Below, piece after piece: positions 44,738-53,854 of a DNA stretch of 64,000 bases. Where the stretch lies: positions 23,424,780 to 23,488,779 of the forward strand of contig CM059194.1 of the NCBI GenBank assembly GCA_030323885.1. The letters run 5' to 3'. A program made the position numbers and the translations under genes. Below the pieces are notes generated by a model. It saw only the letters and a list, made by a program, of their open reading frames with translations, was not told where the DNA came from and did no database searches. This stretch comes from Branchipolynoe longqiensis. Taxonomy: Eukaryota; Annelida; Polychaeta; Phyllodocida; Polynoidae. How positions within the stretch are numbered: the stretch's first letter is position 1; each line of letters opens with the position of its first letter.

Positions 44738-46181
44738 GCCTGATCGCTTGCGCGACCAGGCCTGCTCCCCGACCGATTACCAGACCAGTGGCTATTTACG
44801 TACCTTCTTCTTTTTTTCTAACCGACAAGACAATTAACCAAAACGCTTCCTCGGGATCCCCCTCACTAGGTAGCTGTCCACCAGGAGAGTACCCGGCCTA
44901 TTAGAAAATAGACCGGCAAAAAACCCGACGAGGTCGCAAAAATTGTTGTGGAGTCTACACCCAGTGTAAGCTGAGTTAAGACTGAAGTTCTGAACGGCCT
45001 TGCTAGCTGCAAGTGCGCGGCAGCGCGTTCCTGCTAGCCGTCGACCAATGGCAGACTCGCGTTTAGGCGGGAAATCCGAGTTGACCCGGTTCCCGCGCAA
45101 ATTAGGTCACGGAGGGCCTTAGTTCCCCATGGCAACGGGGTCGCCTGCACCAGGCTTTCCCTTCTCTTTGGAACGAATTCATTCGATCTACAGAAGTCGT
45201 GTATTGTGCTGACATTTACCCTAATACCTTGTTTACAATTTATAAAAGGGGCGATTAGGGGCTCTAATCGTTAGTCAGCGCATTTACGAACTTATATCTA
45301 TTTTTTTTTTTCCGACAAATTTAATACGAATTTAATCGATAAGGGTTTACTTATATAATTTTTACGTAGCCGAAAGGGTGTCAACAACTCGACCCGTTCG
45401 TAACATCACCAACACGGGTTTAGTTTCGTTTAGAATTAATCCGGTTGATCATAGTACGAATAAGGGTGTTGGGGAGCTGAAACCCAGATTACCTTGAGTA
45501 CATATCAACCGTATATCCATTTTAATTTGTTAAGATATAATGTTGATACGTAAATAATATCTTTTTATTTACGGGTTGTTTTTATCACCCGCTGTTTACG
45601 CCGGGCTTGTTTACATTCCCGTATCACCTCTATCGCTAGTGGAGCGATTATTTTCGTATTAAGATAGTACACGTATAGTGTATGTAATGTAATACTCCGT
45701 TTATTTATTTATTTTATCACGCATTTCCTGCTAGTTATATTTATATTTTGGAATGTTCGTCATAGTAAACACCGTGCCATGACGTCACACGCAGATAGTC
45801 CCCTGTGACAGTTCCGAGGGATTTATCCGCCACGGTGAACTGTGCGCAAAATGCGTACGTCCCCATCACTACTTAAACATGCGCCGTGCGCAAATTGCGT
45901 GCCGGTCTTTATAATAAAATCTCCCTGATCTACAATAAATGGCTTCCCTTATTTATTTTCTCTTGTTCTCCTCAATCTGCTAAATGCTCTACACTCTCTC
46001 CCTCCGGAAATAAATACAACATAACACATGTAAATGTCACGACGTATGGTGTTACTAGTACCAGCTAGGTATTGTAGAGACTGTGTGTACGAGAGCCGCG
46101 CGTGGCCTGGGGCACAGTCTAACTGTACGTCTTGAAGAGAGAACACTACGTCCCGTCAAGCTCCACTATCTCTAAAACAAA
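44738..46181. promoter_or_regulatory. divergent intergenic region between the two cargo genes
   Basis: About 1.4 kb separating two start codons that point away from each other. The palindromic TTTATAAA at 45239-45246 reads as TATAAAAG on plus. It is followed about 30 bp later by TTAGTCAG (45271), an initiator-like sequence. On minus it reads TATAAATT. GCGCAAATTGCG occurs at 45888, just upstream of the SGNH-like gene. A bidirectional promoter is inferred, not shown. Confidence 0.45.
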
Positions 46182-47213
46182 ATGCGCGTAGCACTGGTAT
46201 GCGACTCCCGAGGGTCTGGTCTTCAACGCCATCTCGATCGGCTCGTGGAGGAGCACGAGTTTCGTGTGTTCACCCACTCGGGAAAGGGCTACAACGAAGC
46301 CATGCGCTTGTCGCTGGAGGGGATACGGTACGTGAAATTTTAAATAACTTGCTAACTAGAGCGCAATGTCTACATGTACATTCAGGGATGGGATGGTAAT
46401 ATTAGAGGTCACCTCCGCACGCAAATTCCTCAACTGTATTGTAAGTTGTAAGAAAAACTGTTGTAGCGCGCAAATCTAAGGGGTTATATTTCCTTTCAGT
46501 GAATTCCAACCGGAATATGCAATCCTATGTGCCGGGATCTGCGACGTGACGTCCCGGGACAGAAGGACCCAGGCGACTACTGCGCGTTCCCCCAACTTTT
46601 CCGAGATCCTCGGCGGACTGGGGGTGCGGCGGGAAGAGTCCCTGGCCCTACTCCGATCAGTGTACACGGGGAGGGTCAGCGTGGCGACTGTCGCCGGGGT
46701 CAATTTGGTTGACGCCAATCACCCGGCCCGGCGGAGGTGGACGGGCACGCAATACGCGGCCTACCATCGGGCGCATCCCCGCCCTCACGCGGATCAGGTG
46801 AGGCTGCAATTTGTTGTGCTGGAAAGGGAACACTGTTAAGTACGACTTTTTAACTAAATTAATCTTCCTAGATTGCTGTGTTTAATCCTGGTGGGAAAGG
46901 AAACCCCGATACGCAATCGTTTTTTTTTTTAAAAACACGATAATGCTGATGGTTGTACCGATGTATTTCCTTCAATTTAGTTATATTTTATTTTCCGCAG
47001 GAGGCCATTGACGTCGCCCTAGAACTATATAACGACATTCTGCGGCGGCTGAATGCCGAGGACGGTCAGCCCACCCCCGATCTCGCCGCCATCATCACGC
47101 ATCGGGGGGCGACATATTATGAAAGGCTCGTGGACGGCGTTCACGGGACGGGCGCAACGAAGAAAAGATGGGCACGCTGCATCGCTTCCTGCGTGCGGGC
47201 CGTCCATGAGTAA
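46182..47213 (+). CDS. three-exon SGNH/GDSL-hydrolase-like gene, antisense to pol
   Basis: Exons 46182-46327, 46500-46797 and 47001-47213 join through canonical GT-AG introns (donors GTACGT and GTGAGG; acceptors TTTCAG and CCGCAG). All junctions keep frame, giving 218 residues. The start ATG follows CTAAAACAAA. SGNH-like blocks appear in order: RVALVCDSRGSGLQRHL at the N-terminus (block I, GDS-like with Ser in CDSRG), YAILCAGICDVTSRD (block III position, Cys where Asn is usual) and LVDGVHGTG (block V, Asp-x-x-His). The Ser and Asp/His of a catalytic set are therefore present. It lies between integrase and the 1062-codon ORF, on the opposite strand. GDSL-type ORFs have been reported in rotifer LTR elements; here the gene is antisense and spliced. 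Substrate unknown. Confidence 0.75.
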
Positions 47214-47261
47214 TTTAATTTTTTTAATTCTGACATTACATATTCGGTAATTCCTTGATTT

Positions 47262-47449
47262 GGGTCTATGCCATAGCTGAACCATCGATAGCTGGCATAG
47301 CCCACAATTTAAGTAGTTTTTTTTTTTTTTTTTTTTTCAAAATTCTAATAGATGTACGCATTTTACTGTTGGTGTTCTTACGGTGTATGTGTACGCATTT
47401 TTATGTTGGGCTATACCATAGTTGTACCATCGATAGGTAGCCTAAACCC
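47262..47449. repeat. hairpin motif copies 4 and 5 with a direct repeat
   Basis: GGGTCTATGCCATAGCTG ... TAGCTGGCATAGCCC (47262-47304) and GGGCTATACCATAGTTG ... GATAGGTAGCCTAAACCC (47409-47449) are inverted relative to copies 1-3. They are interleaved with two copies of GTACGCATTTTACTGTTGGT (about 47354 and 47457). The first hairpin lies about 50 bp past the SGNH-like stop codon, so a 3'-end role is possible. Confidence 0.7.
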
Positions 47450-47742
47450 TTATCAATGTACGCATTTTACTGTTGGTGTTTCTTGGGGGCTGATGATATG
47501 TAATATATAATTTTGCTTCCCCAGTCCCCAAGTAGTACGGAATTGTCTTCCAAGTAAGTTAATGAGCCTTATAGGAGGGGTCTTATAACTTAAATGTGTA
47601 TCGTAAGTAAAAGTCATGGGAGGGCGGCGATTTTCTTACTCTGGTATCATAATTATGGCATAGACTGGTATATAAAATATAACATAAACCGATGCCATTT
47701 GTAATTTGATCGCCTCCCACCCCGACTTCTGACTAATAAATG

Positions 47743-49049
47743 TTAACGGTCGCTCGACCCGGCGCTTGGTTCACCGCGGGTGGTGGAAACCAACAGCTGT
47801 GTCTTTTCCGGAGATTGCGCCATATCGGGTTTCCGCGCCGAGTCGGCGTTAATTAATTTATCGCCGTCTTGGCTATCTGGCGGAATCCGCCCGGTGTACA
47901 ATTTCAAACGGCCTGTATTTGATTTACGAGCGGCTGATAACGCCGTCTTAATTATAACCGTCGTATCGGATATGACCTCAGTAATCTCCCAAGGCCCGTC
48001 CCAGTTTGGTGCGAGTTTAATGTGTGCCGTGGGGGCATGGTATCTTAACACCAAGTCACCCACTGCAAACCGTGGGAAGTCTGCATTCCCATAAGAATTT
48101 TTATTTCTTTGAATACTTTTCTCTGTGCTATTACGCACCCTGCCATACGCATTGTGGAAACAACATTCCAACCATCGGACGAAAGCCGGTGTGCAAGCGT
48201 CGTCTGATTGTTTGTCTAACACTCCGAATTGCAAATCACATGGTAGGCGCAATTCTTCCCCAAACACTAGCGTATTGGGAGTAACCCCGGTAGCGGCGTG
48301 TATTGTGCAATTATATGCGTGTGCTACGTACTTAGCATGTAAATCCCAATCGCTCTGATCTTCATTGACCATGCAGGCCAGAGCAGAAATTAAGGTCCGA
48401 TTAAACCGTTCAACTAAACCATTAGATCTGGGGCAGTAGGGGTTCGTGCGGGTTTTGTAGCAGCCTATCAGCTTGAGCATAGTCTGGAATAATTCCGACT
48501 CGAACTCCTGTCCCTGATCTGAGTGTAGTATAAGGGGAGCCCCAAAAATCAGTATCCAGTTATCCACTAACGCTTGCGCGGCCACTGCCGCCGTTTGGTT
48601 ACATAACGGGTAGACTTGTACGTATTTAGTAAAGTGGTCCTGTACTACCAACATCACCAAATTATCCCGGTTAGTGCGCTTAAATCCTGAGACGAAGTCA
48701 CAGGATAGGCGCCCCCAACGTTGGCCTGTCATTTGTTGCTGCAACGGCATCTTAGCCATTCCCAGCCCTGGTTTAATGAGTGCGCATCTCGGGCAGGATT
48801 TAACCCAATCGCGCACACGCGAATTCATGCCTGGCCAGTAATATCGCGTGCGTATTTTGTCTAGAGTTCTCTCCCTTCCAAAATGCGCAGCGGTTGGATG
48901 GCTGTGGCAGAATATTAATATGTCCTCTCGTAAGAGGAAAGGTATAACGAGTTGTTGATGAGTTATGAGAGAATGGGGGTCGAGCGCATTCCTGCATAAC
49001 ACACCATTCACTACAGTTAACTGTTCCCATTGGTTTAACAATTTAATAG
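47743..49049 (-). CDS. pol: Ty3/gypsy integrase (C-terminal half of pol)
   Basis: An open minus-strand frame entering from the TRIM insertion point. Counting from 49049: HHCC zinc finger with HPTAAH (50-55) and CPRC (85-88), then a catalytic D,D(35)E triad in LSCDFVSGF (D117), LHSDQGQEF (D177) and NGLVERFNR (E213). The C-terminal segment WDGPWEITEV ... GRLKLY resembles the GPY/F module; no chromodomain is seen. All catalytic residues are intact. It ends at 47743. Before the TRIM insertion it was continuous with the RT-RNase H frame, since the halves are in register once the insert and one target copy are discounted. Confidence 0.93.
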
Positions 49050-49552
49050 TGTCGTGGGGGTGATGAAAATGGGAAATATTGTGCCTAGAGCGGGACTCGA
49101 ACCCACATCTCTTTGCATTCCGGGCCAGTGTGCTAACCATTACACCACCTAGGCTCCCTGATATCAACACACTCCCCACGCCTACCTGTCTATGTGGTTA
49201 CTTGCCTGAGAGGTCAGTGCAGACCACTACACTCGTCCCCCTGGAATTGTAAGTCTTGTAATGCTTACAATTACATACATACAGGCAATGCACTAACACA
49301 TACATACACAGGGTAGGTTCAACAACCATACAGCGCGCAGCTTGTACAGGATCCTGATCACGGCAACCAGTGTCGTGGGGGTGATGAAAATGGGAAATAC
49401 TGTGCCTAGAGCGGGACTCGAACCCACATCTCTTTGCATTCCGGGCCAGTGTGCTAACCATTACACCACCTAGGCTCCCTGATATCAATACACTCCCCAC
49501 GCCTACCTGTCTATGTGGTTACTTGCCTGAGAGGTCAGTGCAGACCACTACA
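49050..49552 (-). mobile_element. TRIM element with a tRNA-like sequence in its LTRs, inserted in pol
   Basis: 503 bp: two 182-bp LTRs (49050-49231 and 49371-49552) around a 139-bp interior, flanked by the 4-bp duplication ATAG (49046-49049 and 49553-49556). The LTRs start TG and end CA on both strands and differ at only two positions I can see, so insertion is recent. On minus, the PBS-like TGGTTGCCGTGATCAGGAT follows the 5' LTR, and a purine tract (CCAGGGGGACGAG) precedes the 3' LTR. Each LTR holds a tRNA-like stretch: acceptor arms GCCTAGG/CTCTAGGC, A-box-like TGGTGTAATGG and B-box GGTTCGAGTCC. No coding capacity. Confidence 0.9.
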
Positions 49553-49556
49553 ATAG

Positions 49557-50967
49557 TTTCTGTATTCTCCGCACTGACGAGATCCTTAGGAGGTCTCACC
49601 GTATGCGCATTTAACAAAGAAATAACGGTGGAGCATGTCACATCTGCTGCCTGAGCCTGACGCAATTCATCTTGTGTCCAGAAACGGAAGCTATTTTCCT
49701 CATCAGGACTCTGACGTAAGGATGCAACCACCGCTGTATGAGCCCCACAATCGTCACATTCCGGTATGCCACAACGACGTACAGGAAATCGACTAAGCGC
49801 GTCAGCGTTAATATGTTGAGAGCCGGGTCGATAAGTAATTTGCGTGTTGGTGAGGCCAAATTCAGACAACCAAGCCAACCAACGTCCTATCATACCCTCA
49901 GCCTCTTTAAAATTTAGTAACCATTTTAATGAATGATGGTCAGTACGGATCTGGAATTCAGAATCCCAAAAATAATGACGCCATTTTTTAGTGTATACGA
50001 CTATCGCCATTAACTCCCTTTTTGTCGTACAATAACGCCGTTGACAGGCACTGAGCCTATTGCTGGCAAAGGTAATGGGTACTTCAACCTCGTCTTGCAC
50101 CTGACTTAATGCGCCTGCTATGGCAAATGCGCTAGCGTCAGTGTCCAAGATAAATTGTCCACTAGGCCGTGGGTACCCTAGTACTGGTGTATCGGCGAAA
50201 AGCCGTTTTAGGTCAATGAACGCATTTTCCTGTGGTATACCCCATGCAAATATTTGCGTGCTGACATTAGCCACATCCTGTATGGAAGCGACTACATCGG
50301 CAAAATGGGGAATGAAATCTCGATAATAGGAAGCAAATCCGAGCAAACTTTTTGTCTCTTTAGGAGACTTAGGCGCTGGCCAATTGGTTATAGCCTCAAT
50401 CTTTTTAGGATCAGCTTTTATACCCTCACTAGACACAATTCTACCCAAATATTCAGTTTCCTTACGGAATAGATGACATTTGGACGGTTTAAGTTTTAAT
50501 TTAAATTTGCGAAGTCTTAGAAAAACTTCTCGTAAATGCGAACGACATGTGGAAACGGTGTCACCGAATATTATAATGTCGTCTAAGTATACCAAACAGT
50601 GAGTAAACAGTAGACCGTTTAACATTTCCGCCATCATTTTCTCAAAGGTGGCGGGAGCATTACATAGACCAAAGGGCATTACCTTCCACTCATATAGACC
50701 TATATGAGTTGTGAAAGCAGTTTTCTCCCGATCATCGTGTTGCATCGCGACTTGATGGTATCCAGATTGAAGATCCAAAGTGCAGAACCACTTATTTCCT
50801 CCCAGACTATCCAAGCTCTCGTCTATCCGGGGTAATGGGTACGCATTTTTCCGCGTCATAGCATTTAACTTGCGATAATCTATACAAAATCGCCACGTCC
50901 CATCCTTACAAATGAAAAATGCTCCGAAAATTGTACGAATAAAAGGAGAATGAATAAAAATGAGCAA
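49557..50967 (-). CDS. pol: Ty3/gypsy reverse transcriptase-RNase H (N-terminal part of pol, 5'-incomplete)
   Basis: RT motifs in order from the first Met at 50967: FCIDYRKLNAMT (27-38), TLDLQSGYHQV with the first catalytic Asp at about 65, FGLCNAPATFEKMM, and the active-site VYLDD (126-130). RNase H follows with FILDTDASAF (272-281), ELMAIVV (E near 318), IRTDHHSLKWL (D near 342) and INADALSR. The extreme N-terminus (fingers, where SPWASP is usual) is altered, and sequence just upstream on minus looks like a frameshifted remnant, so the true start is lost. No protease or Gag precedes it. The RT and RNase H catalytic residues themselves are intact. Confidence 0.93.
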
Positions 50968-51750
50968 CTGAAATAAATTAATCGCTCTATACCCAGATAG
51001 AACAGTTCCTTGATTTCAGTTATTTTCTCGCTATCACCAACGGTTAATTATAGAAATACGCGAAATTTAGAAGATCCTAATGAAAATTTGAACAAAAAGA
51101 AAGATGCCGAATAAGAAGGAGATTAAGAAATAAAGGTTAATGAAAGAGCTATTAGACGTAAATACAGGAAAAAGAGTGAAAAAGCTAGCACGTAACGAAA
51201 ACCGACCAAACAGTCTGGCAGACGTTGACACACTGCCCTAATGTTCCAATAACGCTTTCTGACGTCGTCTCCTGTGCCAGCGACGCGCGACGTCGCTAGG
51301 TAACGATGGAACTAAGAAAAACATGCGGCTAGCGCAAGCAAACTGCGAAGATTCACTAAAAATAGGCCGGCATTTAATGTCGGAGAACCGCAGCAGCAAT
51401 TTTAATTTAAAACTCTAACCAAATATAATGCACGTATAGCCTAATATCGGGATAGCTAGTCCACGTCCTGTACGCCTCCTCCAGTCGGAGCGACACAAGG
51501 GTACGCCATTATTGTGCATCTAACACTCCTCAGGCCACGATTTGCGCAGATGTTTTAACCGCGGATTCAAGGCTCGCCCCTCGCTGGTTATTTAAACTAC
51601 TAATTAATTAAGGCTAGCCGCAAAATATAACAAGTCAGTGACCGTGTGTCGCTGTCACAATGCGTACGCGCTGTCACTTCTGACAACACGCCGTTATTTT
51701 TATAAGATTCGCGTATCGAAAGTGAACTAAAAGGTATTACACTCCTTACT
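50968..51750. other. leader of the giant element without recognisable gag/protease
   Basis: About 0.8 kb between the RT frame and the PBS where gag and protease would be expected. No open frame of useful length or CCHC knuckle is present. Either gag-pro was deleted, or the genomic RNA relied on Gag supplied elsewhere. Confidence 0.6.
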
Positions 51751-51769
51751 AATCCTGGTCACGGCACCA
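51751..51769 (-). promoter_or_regulatory. primer-binding site matching tRNA-His
   Basis: On the minus strand, directly after the 5' LTR (one-base gap), TGGTGCCGTGACCAGGATT is complementary to a tRNA 3' end AATCCTGGTCACGGCACCA. This agrees with insect tRNA-His as I remember it. It fixes the element's orientation as right to left. Confidence 0.83.
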
Positions 51770-51770
51770 G

Positions 51771-52677
51771 TTTAACCGTTCGGCCTACTCTGCCCCCGCC
51801 TAAGGCGAGCCTAACGTGTTAATGTTATGTAATAATTTCCATGTGAAATTCCTGAGCCTGCCGCGGGCTGCTGCGGCTCCTCCTCCCGTCTGCAGTTAGT
51901 CCGTCGCCGTCGGTGTCCGCCCCGCGCTAAAGGCGGCCAGCCAGAGTTTCATCTACATACGCAATTCGCCGACGAGCGCGCTTATAGGCCTAAAGTTTCC
52001 CTACTTCCATAAGTTAGGTTTTTTCAACTAGCTGGCTGTCCCCTTCGCATTTCGGTATATTAATTGTGTTACTGAATAATTCCAGGAGTACGCGTACGGC
52101 TAGGGATGCCGCCGCTGTCACTGATAATCAGTTCTACGTTAATGTCGTTAATTTCCGCCCTAAAGTAACACTACGTTAAATTCTGTTATAGTTTGTCATT
52201 ATATTCCCGCAGATGGGTTAAGTAACTGCATAAGGCCTACTTAGGCTTAAGGCCCTTAATTACATATAAAGCAATCGAATATCAGGTTTTCTATAGCGGT
52301 TAATCTACAATAATACTGGAGGATAGTAAAGAATGCAAGGAACGTCTCAGTCCACCTTCCCAAGAGCTCACGACTTTATTCTTACCATAACTAACAAGGA
52401 TACCAGCGAAATATGCATACCTATTTAAGGCGCTACTAACTCCCTTTCCCTCCCGTGTGATTTGATTACATTAGTTTTAGAATTTAGATGATAAAAAGAC
52501 CAAATATCGGCTAGAATGACAGAGCGTGAATAAACACGTCTGCCGGGTCAGGCCCCGAACGCCCGACCTTCTTCCGTTGCTTAGCTAGTCGCTAAGCAAC
52601 GCTTTACCCCCGCGAACCCTCGCGTGCACATGCGGAAGCAATTTGCGCGCCCGTTGGACGAGTGCGCAAATTGCTCA
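51771..52677 (-). repeat. 5' LTR of the giant element
   Basis: Matches 34918-35836. On minus it opens TGAGCAATTTGCGCACTCG. It contains two GCGCAAATTGC-type words (52638 and 52662). It lies about 0.5 kb from TBC1D31 exon 3. Confidence 0.88.
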
Positions 52678-53177
52678 AGGCGAGTAGACACGCCCACTTC
52701 ACTAACAACACTATATGTATTTAATCTATCCCCCAAAATGTATCAAAAGTATGTTTATATGATTTTGTGCTAAAATGAAAATGTAAAAATTGACATATTT
52801 ACATGAAAATTGACATAAACCTTTTTTTCCAAACTTTTTAAAACTTTTTTATTGTAAGACATAATTTTGTTTGCTCAACTGTAATCAATAAAAAATCTTG
52901 TTTGATTGTGTTCTGTATGTTAAAATGATGTTCTGGATGTGTTTAATTTCCATGTTACGCACAACATTTTAATGTAGTCTTTAATTTGCACAAGATCAAA
53001 ATCACAAAGTGAAATAGCTTTTTTTCAACTCTGACATATCCACAACATGTAAATCTTCATATGAATATGGGTTCTGCTATTATTTGGAATGTTTTCACTT
53101 TTGGCTTCCATGTCACAAAAGCGGTACCCAGTTTCAGAGACCGACCCACATACATAAATATAATTTGCACAACTTAC
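52678..53177. other. TBC1D31 intron 3 sequence flanking the element
   Basis: AT-rich, no gene. Near the exon (53128-53148) a CAGTTTCAGAGACCGACCCA segment resembles an inverted end of the 17838-18741 element. Confidence 0.45.
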
Positions 53178-53293
53178 CTATATCAAAGCACTTGAGTGAG
53201 TAATCAGCCATAGCCACAAGAATCTCTGTCCGGCGACGCAGGGTGAAGGCAATGGACGTGCATAGGGCACCGGTTTTCTGGGCCAGTGAAAAT
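53178..53293 (-). CDS. TBC1D31: TBC1D31 coding exon 3
   Basis: 116-bp minus-strand exon between a CTGTCAG acceptor and a GTAAGT donor (plus CTGACAG after 53293; ACTTAC before 53178). One base completes the arginine codon split with exon 2, 38 codons follow, and one base carries into exon 4. It encodes FSLAQKTGALCTSIAFTLR and VAMADYSLKCFD, closely matching the second WD40 unit of vertebrate TBC1D31. Confidence 0.94.
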
Positions 53294-53321
53294 CTGACAG
53301 AAACACATGAGGATGGTTGAC

Positions 53322-53490
53322 TTAAGGTTGCATAATTCGATGTTTTTGAGCTCATGGCCTATTTATAAATTAAATATGTTAGATTCTACTTTACTACTAA
53401 TATACTTGACCGTTGATTGAATTTATTTTTAAAATTTTAACTTTTAAGATATTTGATGCGAAAACATGACAAATAGATTTGCTGGACATC
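53322..53490. mobile_element. decayed partial copy of the TAAAGTTGCATAGTC MITE
   Basis: TTAAGGTTGCATAATTCGAT at 53322 and following AT-rich blocks (TTAGATTCTACTTTACTACT; AACTTTTAAGATATTTGATG) parallel the inverse of the 20066-20419 element. Confidence 0.55.
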
Positions 53491-53621
53491 ATTAGCTTGT
53501 ATGACTTGCAGAAGTGACGGGTTCTTTTAAATTGTCTTAATATTTCTTATACGCAAAAATAAATATTTAATAAGTTCACCAGTGTCTAAGTTGGATATGT
53601 AAAAGAATATGATATTCCTTT

Positions 53622-53680
53622 AAAATTTAGTGATCTGATCACGGGATATTCAATAATTCCATATCAGATCACTAAATTTT
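53622..53680. repeat. 18-bp perfect inverted repeat
   Basis: Arms AAAATTTAGTGATCTGAT (53622-53639) and ATCAGATCACTAAATTTT (53663-53680) around a 23-nt loop. No associated gene. Confidence 0.85.
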
Positions 53681-53854
53681 AACTATTGCTGAACAATAAA
53701 AGCCCCTTAAAGTCTACTCTAAGGTTTAATATCGATATTAGCCTATCAATATTTTCCTTTAAGCACTATCATGCATATATGATACGATATTGATATGAGG
53801 ATTTTTAGTTACAACTAAAGTAAAGCTAAGATAATTTTTTAGTTTCTTTTTGTA

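Larger units (their letters stand above)
34918..52677 (-). mobile_element. 17.8-kb Ty3/gypsy-like LTR element with two extra genes
   Basis: Bounded by ~0.9-kb direct repeats (34918-35836 and 51771-52677). A primer-binding site lies next to the right repeat on the minus strand, so the element reads right to left: 5' LTR, PBS, leader, RT-RNase H, integrase, a plus-strand SGNH-like gene, a minus-strand 1062-codon ORF, about 5.7 kb of non-coding DNA, 3' LTR. Gag and protease are not recognisable. It lies in TBC1D31 intron 3 on the same strand as that gene. No target duplication could be matched, so exact ends are uncertain to a few bases. Confidence 0.82.

Noticed and set aside
49077..49156. tRNA gene
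   Set aside because: It is duplicated in both LTRs of a TRIM and the anticodon arm does not fold properly.
47743..49179. Integrase starting at the first Met at 49179
   Set aside because: The first ~45 residues come from the TRIM LTR (tRNA-like part); integrase coding starts at the insertion edge near 49049.
34913..52682. Target-site duplication of the giant element
   Set aside because: Bases outside the two LTRs do not match in any offset I tried, so none is claimed.
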